Part shown: positions 17,711 through 26,617 of the stretch, one piece after another
How the letters are laid out: every line of letters starts with the position of its first letter
Position numbering within the stretch: position 1 is the first letter of the stretch
NCBI GenBank assembly: GCA_965262785.1
Contig: OZ253559.1
Coordinates: forward strand, 1,054,001-1,118,000
Reading direction: 5' to 3'
Source: G965218495 sp965262785
Lineage (GTDB): Bacteria > Bacteroidota > Rhodothermia > Rhodothermales > Bin80
Length of the DNA: 64,000 nt
Program-made: the position numbers and the translations under genes
The notes under the pieces: model-generated
The model's input: the letters and a program-made list of their open reading frames with translations, nothing else
Databases searched by the model: none
What the model was told of the DNA's origin: nothing

Positions 17711-18787
17711 ATGAGACATCTCTTGATGCTGTTGATGGCTGTGCTATCGGTTGGATGCACTTCCGATCCACAACGGAGCCAGATCGTTGACTCGCCTGTA
17801 GTGCCCTTCGAAGAGCTTTTCGCTCCCGCGGATACCATACGTTTGGATCCGTCCATCATCATCGGTGGGACTTTGTTCATGGATGTCAGTCAGGAGGGAG
17901 ACTTTTTGGTGTCCGACGGCATAGGGAACAGCGTTAACCTCTTTTCGTCGTCAGGAGAACATCTCAGGACCTACTCGGCGCGGGAATGCTTGCCTGATTT
18001 AGAGTCTTTTCAGCCTTTCAGTTCGCGCTTCATGGGTATGGGTCGCGTAGTCACCATGGGATCCGGGGGTGCTGTGGTGGTATTCAGCGCAGATGGCCGC
18101 TGTGTTGGTGCCACCCGGCACCTGTCAGTCCCCTCCTTCGGGTTTTGTGCGAGCGGCGATTCCATCTTCTTCTTAGGCCTTCCTTTGAGCAAGGACCTAC
18201 GTCCTACCATAGTGGTGAATTCGCCAGAACTCCAAAGACTGCGTGAAATCCCTGTGGAATGGCCTGAATTCCCTGTGCTTAATGCGGGCCGTGGCGGGAT
18301 GCCGGGGCGCAACATTGACTGTTTTGATGACGGACCGTACTACACGTACTTAGGGAGCATGGACGCCATGCCTGCACGCTTCGATGCGGAGTTAGCACAA
18401 CAGCGTCCAGAGTTTTTTGCAGAGCGGCCAAGGGATTTATTGCCAAGTATGTCTAGAGAGGCGAAAAGAGCGGAATGGGATAAGTATCTCACGACAACGG
18501 CTTTCTTTGCGCTGGACAGTCAAACGCGTATGGTAGTGTATCGCAACCTGGACGATCGGTGGCAGCCGAAGGGGGTAGAAGACGCTCGGATTCGCCGGGG
18601 CATCAGCGTTGCAAGTAATGTCGGGCGGTTTCCCCCTCGCAGTACGATCTCTTCTTTCACGCCTATAGCCGCAGGCTATGGTTACATCTATGACCTGGGA
18701 GACCATGAGCCATTGCCTGAAGGTGAGGTAGGTAATCGTTTGATCCTCCGGCACCGCTTTATTCCACCCCAGGATTCGGATGACTAG
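17711..18787 (+). CDS. Beta-propeller-like lipoprotein, divergent paralogue
   Basis: Lipoprotein of 358 residues; the start is set at the ATG at 17711, which gives a short signal peptide and lipobox L-S-V-G-C (Cys16). The mature N-terminus P-F-E-E-L-F-A-P-A-D-T-I and the blade-like F-L-V-S-D-G-I-G-N-S-V-N-L-F-S-S-S-G-E resemble the neighbouring six-bladed propeller genes, but the G-x-G-P-G-E-F turn is replaced by S-A-R-E-C-L-P and four extra cysteines occur in the middle. It is thus a diverged member of the same array. No partner gene is adjacent. Confidence 0.75.
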   Translation: MRHLLMLLMAVLSVGCTSDPQRSQIVDSPVVPFEELFAPADTIRLDPSIIIGGTLFMDVSQEGDFLVSDGIGNSVNLFSSSGEHLRTYSARECLPDLESFQPFSSRFMGMGRVVTMGSGGAVVVFSADGRCVGATRHLSVPSFGFCASGDSIFFLGLPLSKDLRPTIVVNSPELQRLREIPVEWPEFPVLNAGRGGMPGRNIDCFDDGPYYTYLGSMDAMPARFDAELAQQRPEFFAERPRDLLPSMSREAKRAEWDKYLTTTAFFALDSQTRMVVYRNLDDRWQPKGVEDARIRRGISVASNVGRFPPRSTISSFTPIAAGYGYIYDLGDHEPLPEGEVGNRLILRHRFIPPQDSDD

Positions 18788-19730
18788 TCGTTTGCAGTAC
18801 ACAGGGTGGCTTGCCGCGCCATTCCTGGTGGCACTGATTGCGCGCTCTGGCCTGCGGGGGGCAATCCAGTGCCGCCGGTACATGATCAGCGCTTGTCCCA
18901 GGCTGCTCACTGCTTGTAAGGCACGCGCTCCCCAATCCGGGACTCTCGAAGCGTAGTACCTGGCTTGGGCGCCATGCTGGGATTGGCCATTCCAGGTACG
19001 GCGGTGGTTGTTTTGTCGGGAGGTGCGGGCTGCTCGGGAAACCAAGTAAGGTGACTCCGCTATGGGTCAGTCAGCGCAGCACTCGGAAACTGGTCTACAG
19101 AGCCCTCCTGTGCGGGCTATCTATGCCGACCCTCTCCTGGGAGTTGGGCCGGGAAACTATGAATCGGTGCCCTTGCGGCGCGTGAGTCAGGCGTCATTCC
19201 CCTTTCCCGTATCGCAGGACGCGGAGTTCAACCTGCAGGCATGGGGTCCTCGCGCCGCAGGTGGTCTCGGCTGAGTCGCAGGTCATCACGCACGTGTTCG
19301 ACCATCCGACGGAGTTCAGCTCGCCAGCAATTCTATGAACAGGCGTCTGCCCTTGCGGGACATGGATTTGTAGAGCTACGCACGGTCGTCCATTCCACGC
19401 TCGGCATCACCGGGTGGGCCGAATGGTAACGCCTTGCGCTGGTCTTTTCACGTACCATTGTCAAACGCAACTCCCGGGAGTACAGTGGCCGACTACGGGC
19501 GCGAAATCCTGCGCGCTTCAACCCCAATCCCGAAGGCGTGTCCGGTACTGCCCCGGAAATATGGAGTAGCCGCGACACCGCGCTGGTAGCACCGGGGCGA
19601 ACAGAGTCCCTACCACTTCCTCGCTGAAGGAAGACGGCTACGAGGCGGTGGCAAGCCTGCGGCACATTCGCGGCGGAGCGTCCTCCTTTTTTGCGCGCTT
19701 CTTCCGGTAACAGGCGTGCCCAGGCCGGCT

Positions 19731-19861
19731 GGGAGCAGATCCAGACAGCGCAGCCAGCATGAACATGAACGCTAACCACGCCGGGACAGTCTGGTCCCGC
19801 TAGTACCCGTCATCCTAGAGGCAAGAACCTCTTAGAATGAGCGTAGTCGTGTCCAGCGATT
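19731..19861 (+). repeat. IS3-family right-end relic (dispersed repeat)
   Basis: About 130 bp closely matches 46620-46760: both run from CAGGCCGGCTGGGAGC through GACAGCGCAGCCAGCATGAA to an end GTGTCCAGCGAT. The 46.6-kb copy is the 3' end of an IS3-type transposase gene plus terminal repeat, so this is a second, gene-less scar of the same element family. The reverse complement of the end starts TGGACAC, typical of IS3 termini. Confidence 0.65.
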
Positions 19862-19892
19862 GGGGAACACTTCAATGCTTCGACTGCTGCTC

Positions 19893-20110
19893 GGTCAGAG
19901 GACCGAGCAATGCTTCATCGCAGGAAAAGAGCACCATCTGACGATTAACCCAAGAACACAGTATCGTTCATACAAGGAACATGGCTGCATTCGTTGCGTT
20001 AGAGATTTAGGACACCTCTGGTGATACCAGAATCGGAGGCGCCTGTCCCCCTATCTCACTCGCCTGCAAAGGGAAAAACCGCCTGTTTCGTGGGTTTTGC
20101 AAGAGGCTCA
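19893..20110 (+). repeat. Deleted relic of the 52-57 kb insertion sequence
   Basis: The left part (19893-20010) matches 53265-53386, the 5' end of the decayed transposase gene, including CCAAGAACACAGTATC and TTAGAGATTTAG. The right part (20015-20110) matches 57678-57776, including ATCGGAGGCGCC, GCAAAGGGAAAAACC and the terminal TTTTGCAAGAGGCTCA. In this copy the two parts are contiguous, showing how the other copy looked before IS1634 inserted at the TTTAG junction. Confidence 0.7.
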
Positions 20111-20133
20111 TTCCAACAAATCTGGAAGCTGCA

Positions 20134-21231
20134 ATGAAGGGACTGAACGTAATACTTGTGGGGTGCCTGCTCACTGCTTTAGCCATGAGAAACGCAGATC
20201 TACCCTCCCCTAGCGGTCACGTGCCCGAGATCGAACTACGCGAGTTATTTACCATCGGCAGCGAAACTGGCGAGGATGGAGTCATTTTCGGAAATATCGG
20301 AGGCCTCGTTGCAGTAGATGATGCGGGCCGCATCTTCATTGGCGAGAAGCAGAGCCCGAAGATCCAGGCCTTTACCGCTAAAGGTGACCTGATCAATGAA
20401 ATCGGCCGGGAAGGCGAGGCTCCTGTTGAATTCAGATCGCTAGGTGCCATACACACGGGCCCGGGCGATACATTGTATACGTTTGATCCCGTCCTCAGAA
20501 GAATATCGGCGTTCGCACCAAACACACTTGATCTGGCCTATGCGTTTGCCGTTTCGGAGAACTCAACGGGCAGCTATCCTTCTGAGTTCTTCGGTGCAAT
20601 AGACAGGGGTTTTCTGGTGGTATTCGAAGAACCGGGATCGGACTCACCGCGGTCGTTAGACGCCAATGTCGTAGGCTGGGCGGGGGACGTCATCCAAGAC
20701 CCGCTTATGCGTTTGCCTGCGGTAGAGTGGGTGTTCCTGCAAGGCCCATACAGAGCAATGGGTACTCACATGCCATTTGGTCGCTATTCATTTTTCCGCT
20801 TGGGCCCCGCAGATCAAATCTATGCGGGCTCAAGCGGCTCCATTGACGTAACCATCGTGGCAGCAGACGGGACATCGCGTGGATCCATTACCCATCCGCT
20901 CAAAGGCGCACCGGTGACGAGGAGTGACATAGACGAGTACGTAAAAGACTATGAAGCCGATATCGCAAGACAAGTCCGACGTGCCATGCGATACAAGTCT
21001 AGGCCCGTGTACTCTACGCTTATCGTTGACGATAGAGGCCGAATTTGGATTCGACTTACATCCGCAGACAAGGATGCTGATGCCTCGCGGTGGCTCGTCC
21101 TGGATGCCGAAAGCCAGGAAGTAGGTGAATTGACCCTACCTTCTCGTACTAGCATTCAGGCCGTGGTTGGTGGACGGGCATACGCTACGGTGGACGGCAT
21201 CAGTTTGCTGGTCTACGAGGTTAGCGAGTAG
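20134..21231 (+). CDS. Six-bladed beta-propeller protein lacking a normal lipobox
   Basis: 365-residue paralogue of the propeller lipoproteins: P-E-I-E-L-R-E-L-F-T-I-G-S-E, D-D-A-G-R-I-F-I-G-E, G-R-E-G-E-A-P-V-E-F (a variant of the family turn) and, near the end, D-D-R-G-R-I-W-I-R-L. The signal region (L-N-V-I-L-V-G-C-L-L-T-A-L-A-M-R-N) ends without Cys where the others have A-A-C or S-V-G-C; the only Cys (C11) is too close to the start for a normal lipobox. It may be secreted by signal peptidase I, or its lipobox Cys mutated. Isolated gene, preceded directly by the IS relic at 19893-20110. Confidence 0.8.
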   Translation: MKGLNVILVGCLLTALAMRNADLPSPSGHVPEIELRELFTIGSETGEDGVIFGNIGGLVAVDDAGRIFIGEKQSPKIQAFTAKGDLINEIGREGEAPVEFRSLGAIHTGPGDTLYTFDPVLRRISAFAPNTLDLAYAFAVSENSTGSYPSEFFGAIDRGFLVVFEEPGSDSPRSLDANVVGWAGDVIQDPLMRLPAVEWVFLQGPYRAMGTHMPFGRYSFFRLGPADQIYAGSSGSIDVTIVAADGTSRGSITHPLKGAPVTRSDIDEYVKDYEADIARQVRRAMRYKSRPVYSTLIVDDRGRIWIRLTSADKDADASRWLVLDAESQEVGELTLPSRTSIQAVVGGRAYATVDGISLLVYEVSE

Positions 21232-21853
21232 GAATTGCATACGCTTGTCAGTCAAAGAGACCTGCAACGCTGCCGCAAAATACCGTCCGGTGAACTCCCT
21301 TCCTGCGCAAGCGGAGCGGCAATGGGGGCCGTGCAGGATCAGGTTCGGCCGGTTGCGTCGACTTGGCCGCTACCGCCAGCTGGACGGTGCGCGTACCCGT
21401 AGGGCGAGGCCGTTAAAGTCCGACAAATACAACTACCTGCACCATAGCCATGCCCTGCTTAGCGTATGCTTCCGCGGGGGCCGAATTGGCCGTGTCTCCA
21501 TGAGTTTCTCGGCAGCCTTGGGCGCGAAGCCATAAATCAGACCTACGAACGGGCAGACACGTACCTACGCAAGTGACGGCGCTAACCATCGCCGGGAGTC
21601 GCGGCCAAGGCTACCGCGCGTCGCCCGAGTACCGGCCCGTCTGGAGGAGCACAGTCAAAGCCCGTGGCGCTGCGTCGTGGGTTGGTGAATGTTGCGCTGG
21701 TACGCCTATTGGGCGACGCACTACTAAGGCGCAGAGCGGCCGCCACACTCGCATGGGACGATATGCTGGTGGAATTCGGTAGTACTCCGATGGCCCACTC
21801 TCGTGGAATGCTACGCCGTCAGATACCGAGCGGCCCCACACAAAAAGCCCAGG
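21232..21853. other. Intergenic, no gene seen
   Basis: 622 bp with short frames only. It lies downstream of the last propeller gene and of the creatininase operon (convergent). No hairpin with a T-tract stands out. Confidence 0.45.
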
Positions 21854-22780
21854 CTACATTACGCGGTCCACGAAATCCCGTGTGTGTACCTCGACAGGGA
21901 CCTTCATAAGCTCAAGGACGCCGCGGGCGACATATTCAGACAGGCGCCGGAAGGCCTCTTCGCCCTTTTCTTTGGTAGCACGCAGCGGGTTGCCAATCAC
22001 GCCGCTTTCGATGAATTCGTGGTGGTCCATGGGAAAGGTGAAGTAGTTGTACCCCTCGAATTCCACATCGGGCATGCCGTCTTTCTTTTCGAACGAGCGC
22101 GGGAGGAATTCCGGGATGTGCGCCCGCGTAAACTCTGCACGCTCCATGCGCACGAGGCGCTCATTCCAGGCCAGATCCTGTGAGGTCTCCAGTTCGCTGG
22201 CATGCCAGCCGGGCGTTTCGTCGGGTGGGTTTTCCATCAGGCCATGCAGGATGCCCGTGTAGCGCTCCATGTACGGCTTGACGAAACTGATGAGAGCGCC
22301 CGTCTCATAGCGAAGCTTGCGCAGGACAGGGTCAACGACTTTCACGTTGGATCCGTGCCCGTTGATGAAGATGATGCGGTTAAACCCATGGTGTATGAGG
22401 CTGCGTGCGACATCGTGCATGACCGCCAGTAGTGTGGTGCTCCGCACAGTGATGGTGCCACGCCCTTCACCCGGCGCGTGCATATGCTGCGGCGAATAGC
22501 CCATCCAGATGGCGGGTGTGTGAATCACTCCAATCATGTGGGCTACGCGCATGGACATGTGTACTGCCGTGACTGTGTCGGTATACAGCGGCAGGTGGGG
22601 GCCATGCTGCTCCAGGCTGGCAACCGGGACCAGGACCGCGTCCTTGTGCCTGAGGTACTCCTTGACATCTGTCATGGTGAGGTCACCCAGGTCCCACGAA
22701 AGGAACTTGGCCCTGAACTCATCATCGCCCTCAGTAAGGCGTGCCAAGTGGCTGTAGTCGTGCGTTGTTGTGGCAATCAT
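21854..22780 (-). CDS. Creatininase-family amidohydrolase
   Basis: 308 residues of the creatininase fold, metal-dependent hydrolases of small cyclic or linear amides (creatinine, formamides). Visible metal and active-site motifs are V-A-S-L-E-Q-H-G-P-H-L-P-L-Y-T-D (about 50-65) and F-I-N-G-H-G-S-N, with the family's G-Y-S-P-Q-H-M-H-A-P-G between them. It is the last gene of a four-gene minus-strand operon; its ATG at 22780 overlaps the stop of the UPF0261 gene as ATGA. The substrate cannot be read from sequence; the operon partners suggest catabolism of an organic acid or amide rather than creatinine specifically. Confidence 0.87.
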   Translation of the reverse strand: MIATTTHDYSHLARLTEGDDEFRAKFLSWDLGDLTMTDVKEYLRHKDAVLVPVASLEQHGPHLPLYTDTVTAVHMSMRVAHMIGVIHTPAIWMGYSPQHMHAPGEGRGTITVRSTTLLAVMHDVARSLIHHGFNRIIFINGHGSNVKVVDPVLRKLRYETGALISFVKPYMERYTGILHGLMENPPDETPGWHASELETSQDLAWNERLVRMERAEFTRAHIPEFLPRSFEKKDGMPDVEFEGYNYFTFPMDHHEFIESGVIGNPLRATKEKGEEAFRRLSEYVARGVLELMKVPVEVHTRDFVDRVM

Positions 22781-23991
22781 TTTTTGCTGAGCATTTCGAT
22801 GAATCGGTCGGCTGCGGTGCGCCCAAAGTCAGGGTCATTGACATGGCACGCGTATTTGGCCACAGGGATGCGGTCGGGAAGCCCGGCGGTAAGTCGTTCC
22901 AGGAAGTGGCGGTCTGCCGTCGGGTTCCAGAACACGCCGCCAGGCACGTTGGGGATGGAGAGCCCTTCGGTGGGCACCATTACCTGAACGGGGCCAGTAG
23001 CGGCGGCAAGCTTTCTGGCGAAGATGTCCCCAAGCTGCCCCATTTCCTCAAACGTGGCGCGGACCAAGACATACTCCGGGTTGTGGTCATATTTCGGGCG
23101 CGCCTGCAGCGCTGCGGGCACAGTGCCGCGATTCCACACGCTGAAATCTATGCAGCCGGGAACGATAACCTGTGGCAACCCCAGACGGCCAGCAACCTCC
23201 AGACGCCGTGGTCCGCCATCGTGGATACCACCGACCAGCGGGTCATAAACCTCATTGGTGGTATAGTCGATGATGCCGACAAACTGGCCGCTTTCTGCCA
23301 GTTCTTCCATGGCCGGTCCGCCGACGCCATTGGAGTGAAAAATCACCGCTTCATATCCAGCCGATTCCAGCCGCTCTTTGGCAGCCATTACCGCCGTGGT
23401 GGTGTTGCCGAGCATGGTCACGGCTACGTACTTTCCCTCGGGCTGCTGTAGAGAGCGTCCGTGCTCCACCATACCCTTCAGCGCTGCAGCCACATTATCG
23501 AAGACGGTGCATGCCACCGGGTTTAGCCCCAGGATGTCGACCACAGAATGGACGACCATCATGTCGCGTGTACCGACTAGTGGCGCAAAATAGTGGTATC
23601 CGGATGCTATGGGCGATACTAGAACCTTGGGTACACCGACGGGCAGAACCATCATGGCTGCTGCGCCCATCACCGCTCCTTCCGCGCCCCCCATACTTAC
23701 CATGGCGTGCAATTGGCCGTCGGCAAACAGCTGTCGCGTAAGGACTTGAAGCGCATCACGCATAAGAGCCACTGCGCGCCCGCGGCTGCCTGCCGCGCGC
23801 ATCGCTTCAATCGTCGTTCCACCGGCTACAGCCACTGCGGCATGGTCGATGTCGGGTTCGATGTCGAGCGGCTCGCCGAGGATGCCCGAGTCGATGACGA
23901 GCGTCGCGAGCCCTAGCTCCTGTAGCCGGTCCCGCAGGTAGCCGATCTCGGGACCCTTGGTGTCAAGTGTGCCAACGATTACGACGGCCAT
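22777..23991 (-). CDS. Tm-1-like ATP-binding (UPF0261) protein
   Basis: 404-residue two-domain protein of the UPF0261/Tm-1 N-terminal family: V-G-T-L-D-T-K-G-P-E at the N-terminus (the ATP-binding signature), A-V-A-G-G-T-T near 60, S-P-I-A-S-G in the first domain, and F-H-S-N-G-V-G-G-P-A-M-E, G-C-I-D-F and P-T-E-G-L-S in the second. Homologues occur in plants (tomato Tm-1, a virus-replication inhibitor) and in bacterial catabolic clusters, often next to a TIM-barrel partner. No such partner is adjacent here; instead the gene is overlapped by creatininase and preceded after 6 bp by the Fe-S protein gene. The exact reaction is unknown. Confidence 0.88.
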   Translation of the reverse strand: MAVVIVGTLDTKGPEIGYLRDRLQELGLATLVIDSGILGEPLDIEPDIDHAAVAVAGGTTIEAMRAAGSRGRAVALMRDALQVLTRQLFADGQLHAMVSMGGAEGAVMGAAAMMVLPVGVPKVLVSPIASGYHYFAPLVGTRDMMVVHSVVDILGLNPVACTVFDNVAAALKGMVEHGRSLQQPEGKYVAVTMLGNTTTAVMAAKERLESAGYEAVIFHSNGVGGPAMEELAESGQFVGIIDYTTNEVYDPLVGGIHDGGPRRLEVAGRLGLPQVIVPGCIDFSVWNRGTVPAALQARPKYDHNPEYVLVRATFEEMGQLGDIFARKLAAATGPVQVMVPTEGLSIPNVPGGVFWNPTADRHFLERLTAGLPDRIPVAKYACHVNDPDFGRTAADRFIEMLSKK

Positions 23992-23997
23992 GGTACG

Positions 23998-25074
23998 TTA
24001 GGCGCGTGCGAGGGCTGCGAGCGCTTCGAACAGGCCTTGGACCTGCAAGTCATACTCGGGTGCATAGCGCTCAAGGTGGTAGAGTGTGCCAGGGTCTTCA
24101 CAAAGTACGGAAGCAGCCTGTGCGGCCTTCGCATCTTCGAGCCGTGCCCGGGTAAGCGTTTCCGCGATGTCCGGCCGCGAAAACTGCAGGGCGGTACTTC
24201 CGACGGGGTGTGCCCGTTCTTTGCGCCAGAAGAGCTCGCGCGGCGCCTGTCCCAGGACCGCATTGCAGAGCGCACGCACGGGACCAAAACGCTCTTGCGT
24301 ACGGACGGCGTGTGTAGGATCAACGTATGCTGCGTCGCCCTGACCTGTATGGAGTCGGAGCGTGCCACTAGCGAGTTGCTCTGCCAAGAATGTGGCCAGA
24401 TCGATCAATTCAATGTCCGAAGGCCAGGAGATGCTCAGCCGCTCGGGGTACAGCTGCCGAAACGTGAAAAGGTCCCCCGGCGACAACACCAGGAGCTTTC
24501 GTGCGCCGGTGGCCCGTACCTCGTCGATACAGGTGCGGGCATGTTCACGCGCAGTATCGGGGAATCCTAGTGAGCATGCCATATATCCGGGGCTGGCACC
24601 CATGCCGACGGGCACGGCTTCGGTGCCGCACGCTCGCAAGAGGCTGCGCGCGCTAGCGGCGCTGTCAGGCCACAAGTTGTGTGCCTCATCACCCACAAAG
24701 AGGGCTGTGTCAGCTGCGCCTGAGGCATGAACATGTTCGCCAAATGCAGATCCGGTAAGCTTCAGCTTTTCGTGGATCGCGTACACGGACTGCGGCGCCA
24801 AGCCTGCGGAGCACAGTTCGGCGCGCACGGCCGCGATCCCGGCCGGAAGCCGCTGATCTGTCACACAATGTGCCCGGCAGTTGCCTGAATCCGGTTCGGC
24901 GTACAGCACATCGATAGATGAGGGGTTCCAGTCCAAGAGCCTACGCCGCTGCGAGGCCACCACCAGCGCAATGCCGTGTGGCGTGACCGACTCGTTGTGC
25001 ATGACATGCCCGACCGGTGCGGCGTGGCGGCACATCAGGCAAAAGCGGCAGTTTTCGATGGCTGAAGTGGACAT
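23998..25074 (-). CDS. (Fe-S)-binding cysteine-rich (CCG-domain type) protein
   Basis: 358 residues. The N-terminus I-E-N-C-R-F-C-L-M-C-R-H-A-A-P-V-G has a C-x2-C-x2-C ferredoxin-like motif, as in GlpC/GlcF-type electron-transfer subunits. The middle (C-G-T-E-A-V-P-V-G-M-G, then G-Y-M-A-C-S-L-G-F) and V-L-S-P-G-D fit the cysteine-rich CCG-type domain, though in degenerate form. The start at 25074 was chosen because it overlaps the stop of the FAD oxidase gene (TGATG); a longer frame to 25155 lies within that gene. It probably accepts electrons from the adjacent flavoprotein, as in glycolate or D-lactate dehydrogenase complexes. Confidence 0.75.
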   Translation of the reverse strand: MSTSAIENCRFCLMCRHAAPVGHVMHNESVTPHGIALVVASQRRRLLDWNPSSIDVLYAEPDSGNCRAHCVTDQRLPAGIAAVRAELCSAGLAPQSVYAIHEKLKLTGSAFGEHVHASGAADTALFVGDEAHNLWPDSAASARSLLRACGTEAVPVGMGASPGYMACSLGFPDTAREHARTCIDEVRATGARKLLVLSPGDLFTFRQLYPERLSISWPSDIELIDLATFLAEQLASGTLRLHTGQGDAAYVDPTHAVRTQERFGPVRALCNAVLGQAPRELFWRKERAHPVGSTALQFSRPDIAETLTRARLEDAKAAQAASVLCEDPGTLYHLERYAPEYDLQVQGLFEALAALARA

Positions 25075-26507
25075 CAGAATCCAAAGCCGACTTTGCCGGG
25101 ATTCATGATTCCGTTGGGGTCCAAGGTCCGCTTGATTCGCTCCAGTAGCGGCCACGCATCCCCATACTGGCGCCGCATGAAGCGCGAAAGCTTGAGGCCT
25201 ACGCCGTGGTGCTCGTTGACCATGCCGCCGTTTTCAAGGACTGCGGTCATGGCCGTGTTCCACACGCGATTGTGCAGGCGCACCGCCTCTCTTGCGTCCT
25301 CGGGCGGGTCTTTGATGATGAAGCGGGTATAGACCATCACGCCCCAATGAAACCAGTGCGAAAAGTGGCCAATGAAGTCAATGTCCCACTCTTTGAAGCC
25401 TTCTTCGACAGCGCGCTTTTCGGCGTAGTAGAGCTTTTCGATTTTGTCATAGGTGGTGACAGTTTCCGTAGTCCCGTACATCCACGGCAGTTTGAGGCTC
25501 TGGGGAGGGTAGTAGAAGTCGTAGCGGTGCTTCCACCATGACTCGCCGGGCTTTCGTCCCAGGTCTTTTGCGCCAAAGCGACCTATGATCTCCATAGCCT
25601 TCTGCTCCTGCAAAGCGGCAAGGTCGGGGTCGCCATCAAATCCGATCACCATGTACGCGCCCTCGAGCTCATACCCGAGGATTTTTTTGACTCTGGACGC
25701 CGTTGATTGTGGATCATACAGTCGTATCACAAAGGGATCCAGCCGGCGCGTCATGATCTGCCTGCCGGCTTCGATGGCTGCACTCAGGTCATCAAAGAGC
25801 ACGGCTCTCAGCAGGCGTGCCTCCGGCAGGTAGTCCAGCTGCATCGTGGCTTCCGTGATGACGCCCAGGGTGCCCTCTGAGCCCAGGAACAGGCGATAGA
25901 AGTCTGGACCTGCCGCGTGTTGCGGGACGATGGGCGTGCGCAGAATATGCCCATCCGGCAGTACCACCTGCATGCGCAGCACCAGGTCTTCGGCTTTACC
26001 GTACTTGGTGCTGATGGTGCCGGTCCCTCGCGGCGCCAGGTATCCGCCCAAAGTGGCGCAGTTTGCAGATGCCGGATAGTGCGGCAGCATCAGGCCTTTG
26101 TCGTTGAGAGCCCACTCCAGCTGGGTGCCATTGATGCCGGCCTGTGCCGTGACGGTGAGTGAGCGCTCATCGATTTCGATGATGCGGTTCATCCGCTTGG
26201 TGTCAAGGATGATGCCGCCGTAAATGCTCAGGGCACCGCCCTGTGATCCCGATCCACCGCCCCACGGGATTACGGGAATTCGATAGGCGTTGGCGATCTG
26301 GAGTATCGAGGAGATCTCTTCAGCGCTGTTGGGTCGGACGATGAAGTCCGGCTTGCGCGGCGCCTCGCCCCGGTCGAGCCACATCTGTGGTAGCCAGAAC
26401 CAGTCGGTCGCGTACACCAATCGGTCGGTGTCGTCTGTAGAGATGTACTTTGTGCCTACGACCTCTTCGATCTCGCTGCGAATCATTTCGGCCTGAAGGC
26501 CCTCCAT
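25074..26507 (-). CDS. FAD-linked oxidase (GlcD / alkylglycerone-phosphate synthase type)
   Basis: 477-residue flavoprotein of the VAO/PCMH superfamily. The FAD-binding domain shows R-P-N-S-A-E-E-I, I-P-V-I-P-W-G-G-G-S-G, L-D-T-K-R-M-N-R-I-I and G-G-Y-L-A-P-R-G-T-G. The C-terminal domain contains N-E-H-H-G-V-G-L-K and ends with L-D-P-N-G-I-M-N-P-G-K-V, typical of 2-hydroxy-acid dehydrogenases (GlcD, D-lactate dehydrogenase) and alkyl-DHAP synthase. With the adjacent Fe-S protein it probably forms a 2-hydroxy-acid dehydrogenase. It is first in the four-gene operon and divergent from the ThuA gene at 26618, with a 110-bp shared promoter region. Substrate unknown. Confidence 0.9.
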   Translation of the reverse strand: MEGLQAEMIRSEIEEVVGTKYISTDDTDRLVYATDWFWLPQMWLDRGEAPRKPDFIVRPNSAEEISSILQIANAYRIPVIPWGGGSGSQGGALSIYGGIILDTKRMNRIIEIDERSLTVTAQAGINGTQLEWALNDKGLMLPHYPASANCATLGGYLAPRGTGTISTKYGKAEDLVLRMQVVLPDGHILRTPIVPQHAAGPDFYRLFLGSEGTLGVITEATMQLDYLPEARLLRAVLFDDLSAAIEAGRQIMTRRLDPFVIRLYDPQSTASRVKKILGYELEGAYMVIGFDGDPDLAALQEQKAMEIIGRFGAKDLGRKPGESWWKHRYDFYYPPQSLKLPWMYGTTETVTTYDKIEKLYYAEKRAVEEGFKEWDIDFIGHFSHWFHWGVMVYTRFIIKDPPEDAREAVRLHNRVWNTAMTAVLENGGMVNEHHGVGLKLSRFMRRQYGDAWPLLERIKRTLDPNGIMNPGKVGFGF

Positions 26508-26617
26508 AGCATACCCCCTAGCTTTTGCCGCGCAAATACGCGGGCTGCAAGCGAAAGTGTCTTCCAGATTGCTATAATACGGCTTACGAGCAGGCTATCA
26601 CTAATCCTTCAGGTATC

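Larger units (their letters stand above)
18788..20133. other. Relic-filled intergenic region
   Basis: 1.35 kb with no intact gene. It holds an IS3 right-end relic (19731-19861) and a shortened relic of the decayed IS whose fuller copy is at 51985-57775 (19893-20110). The left 900 bp contains only short frames; around 19330-19430 one frame reads F-Y-E-Q-A-S-A-L-A-G-H-G-F-V-E-L-R-T, perhaps a protein relic that I cannot place. Confidence 0.5.
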
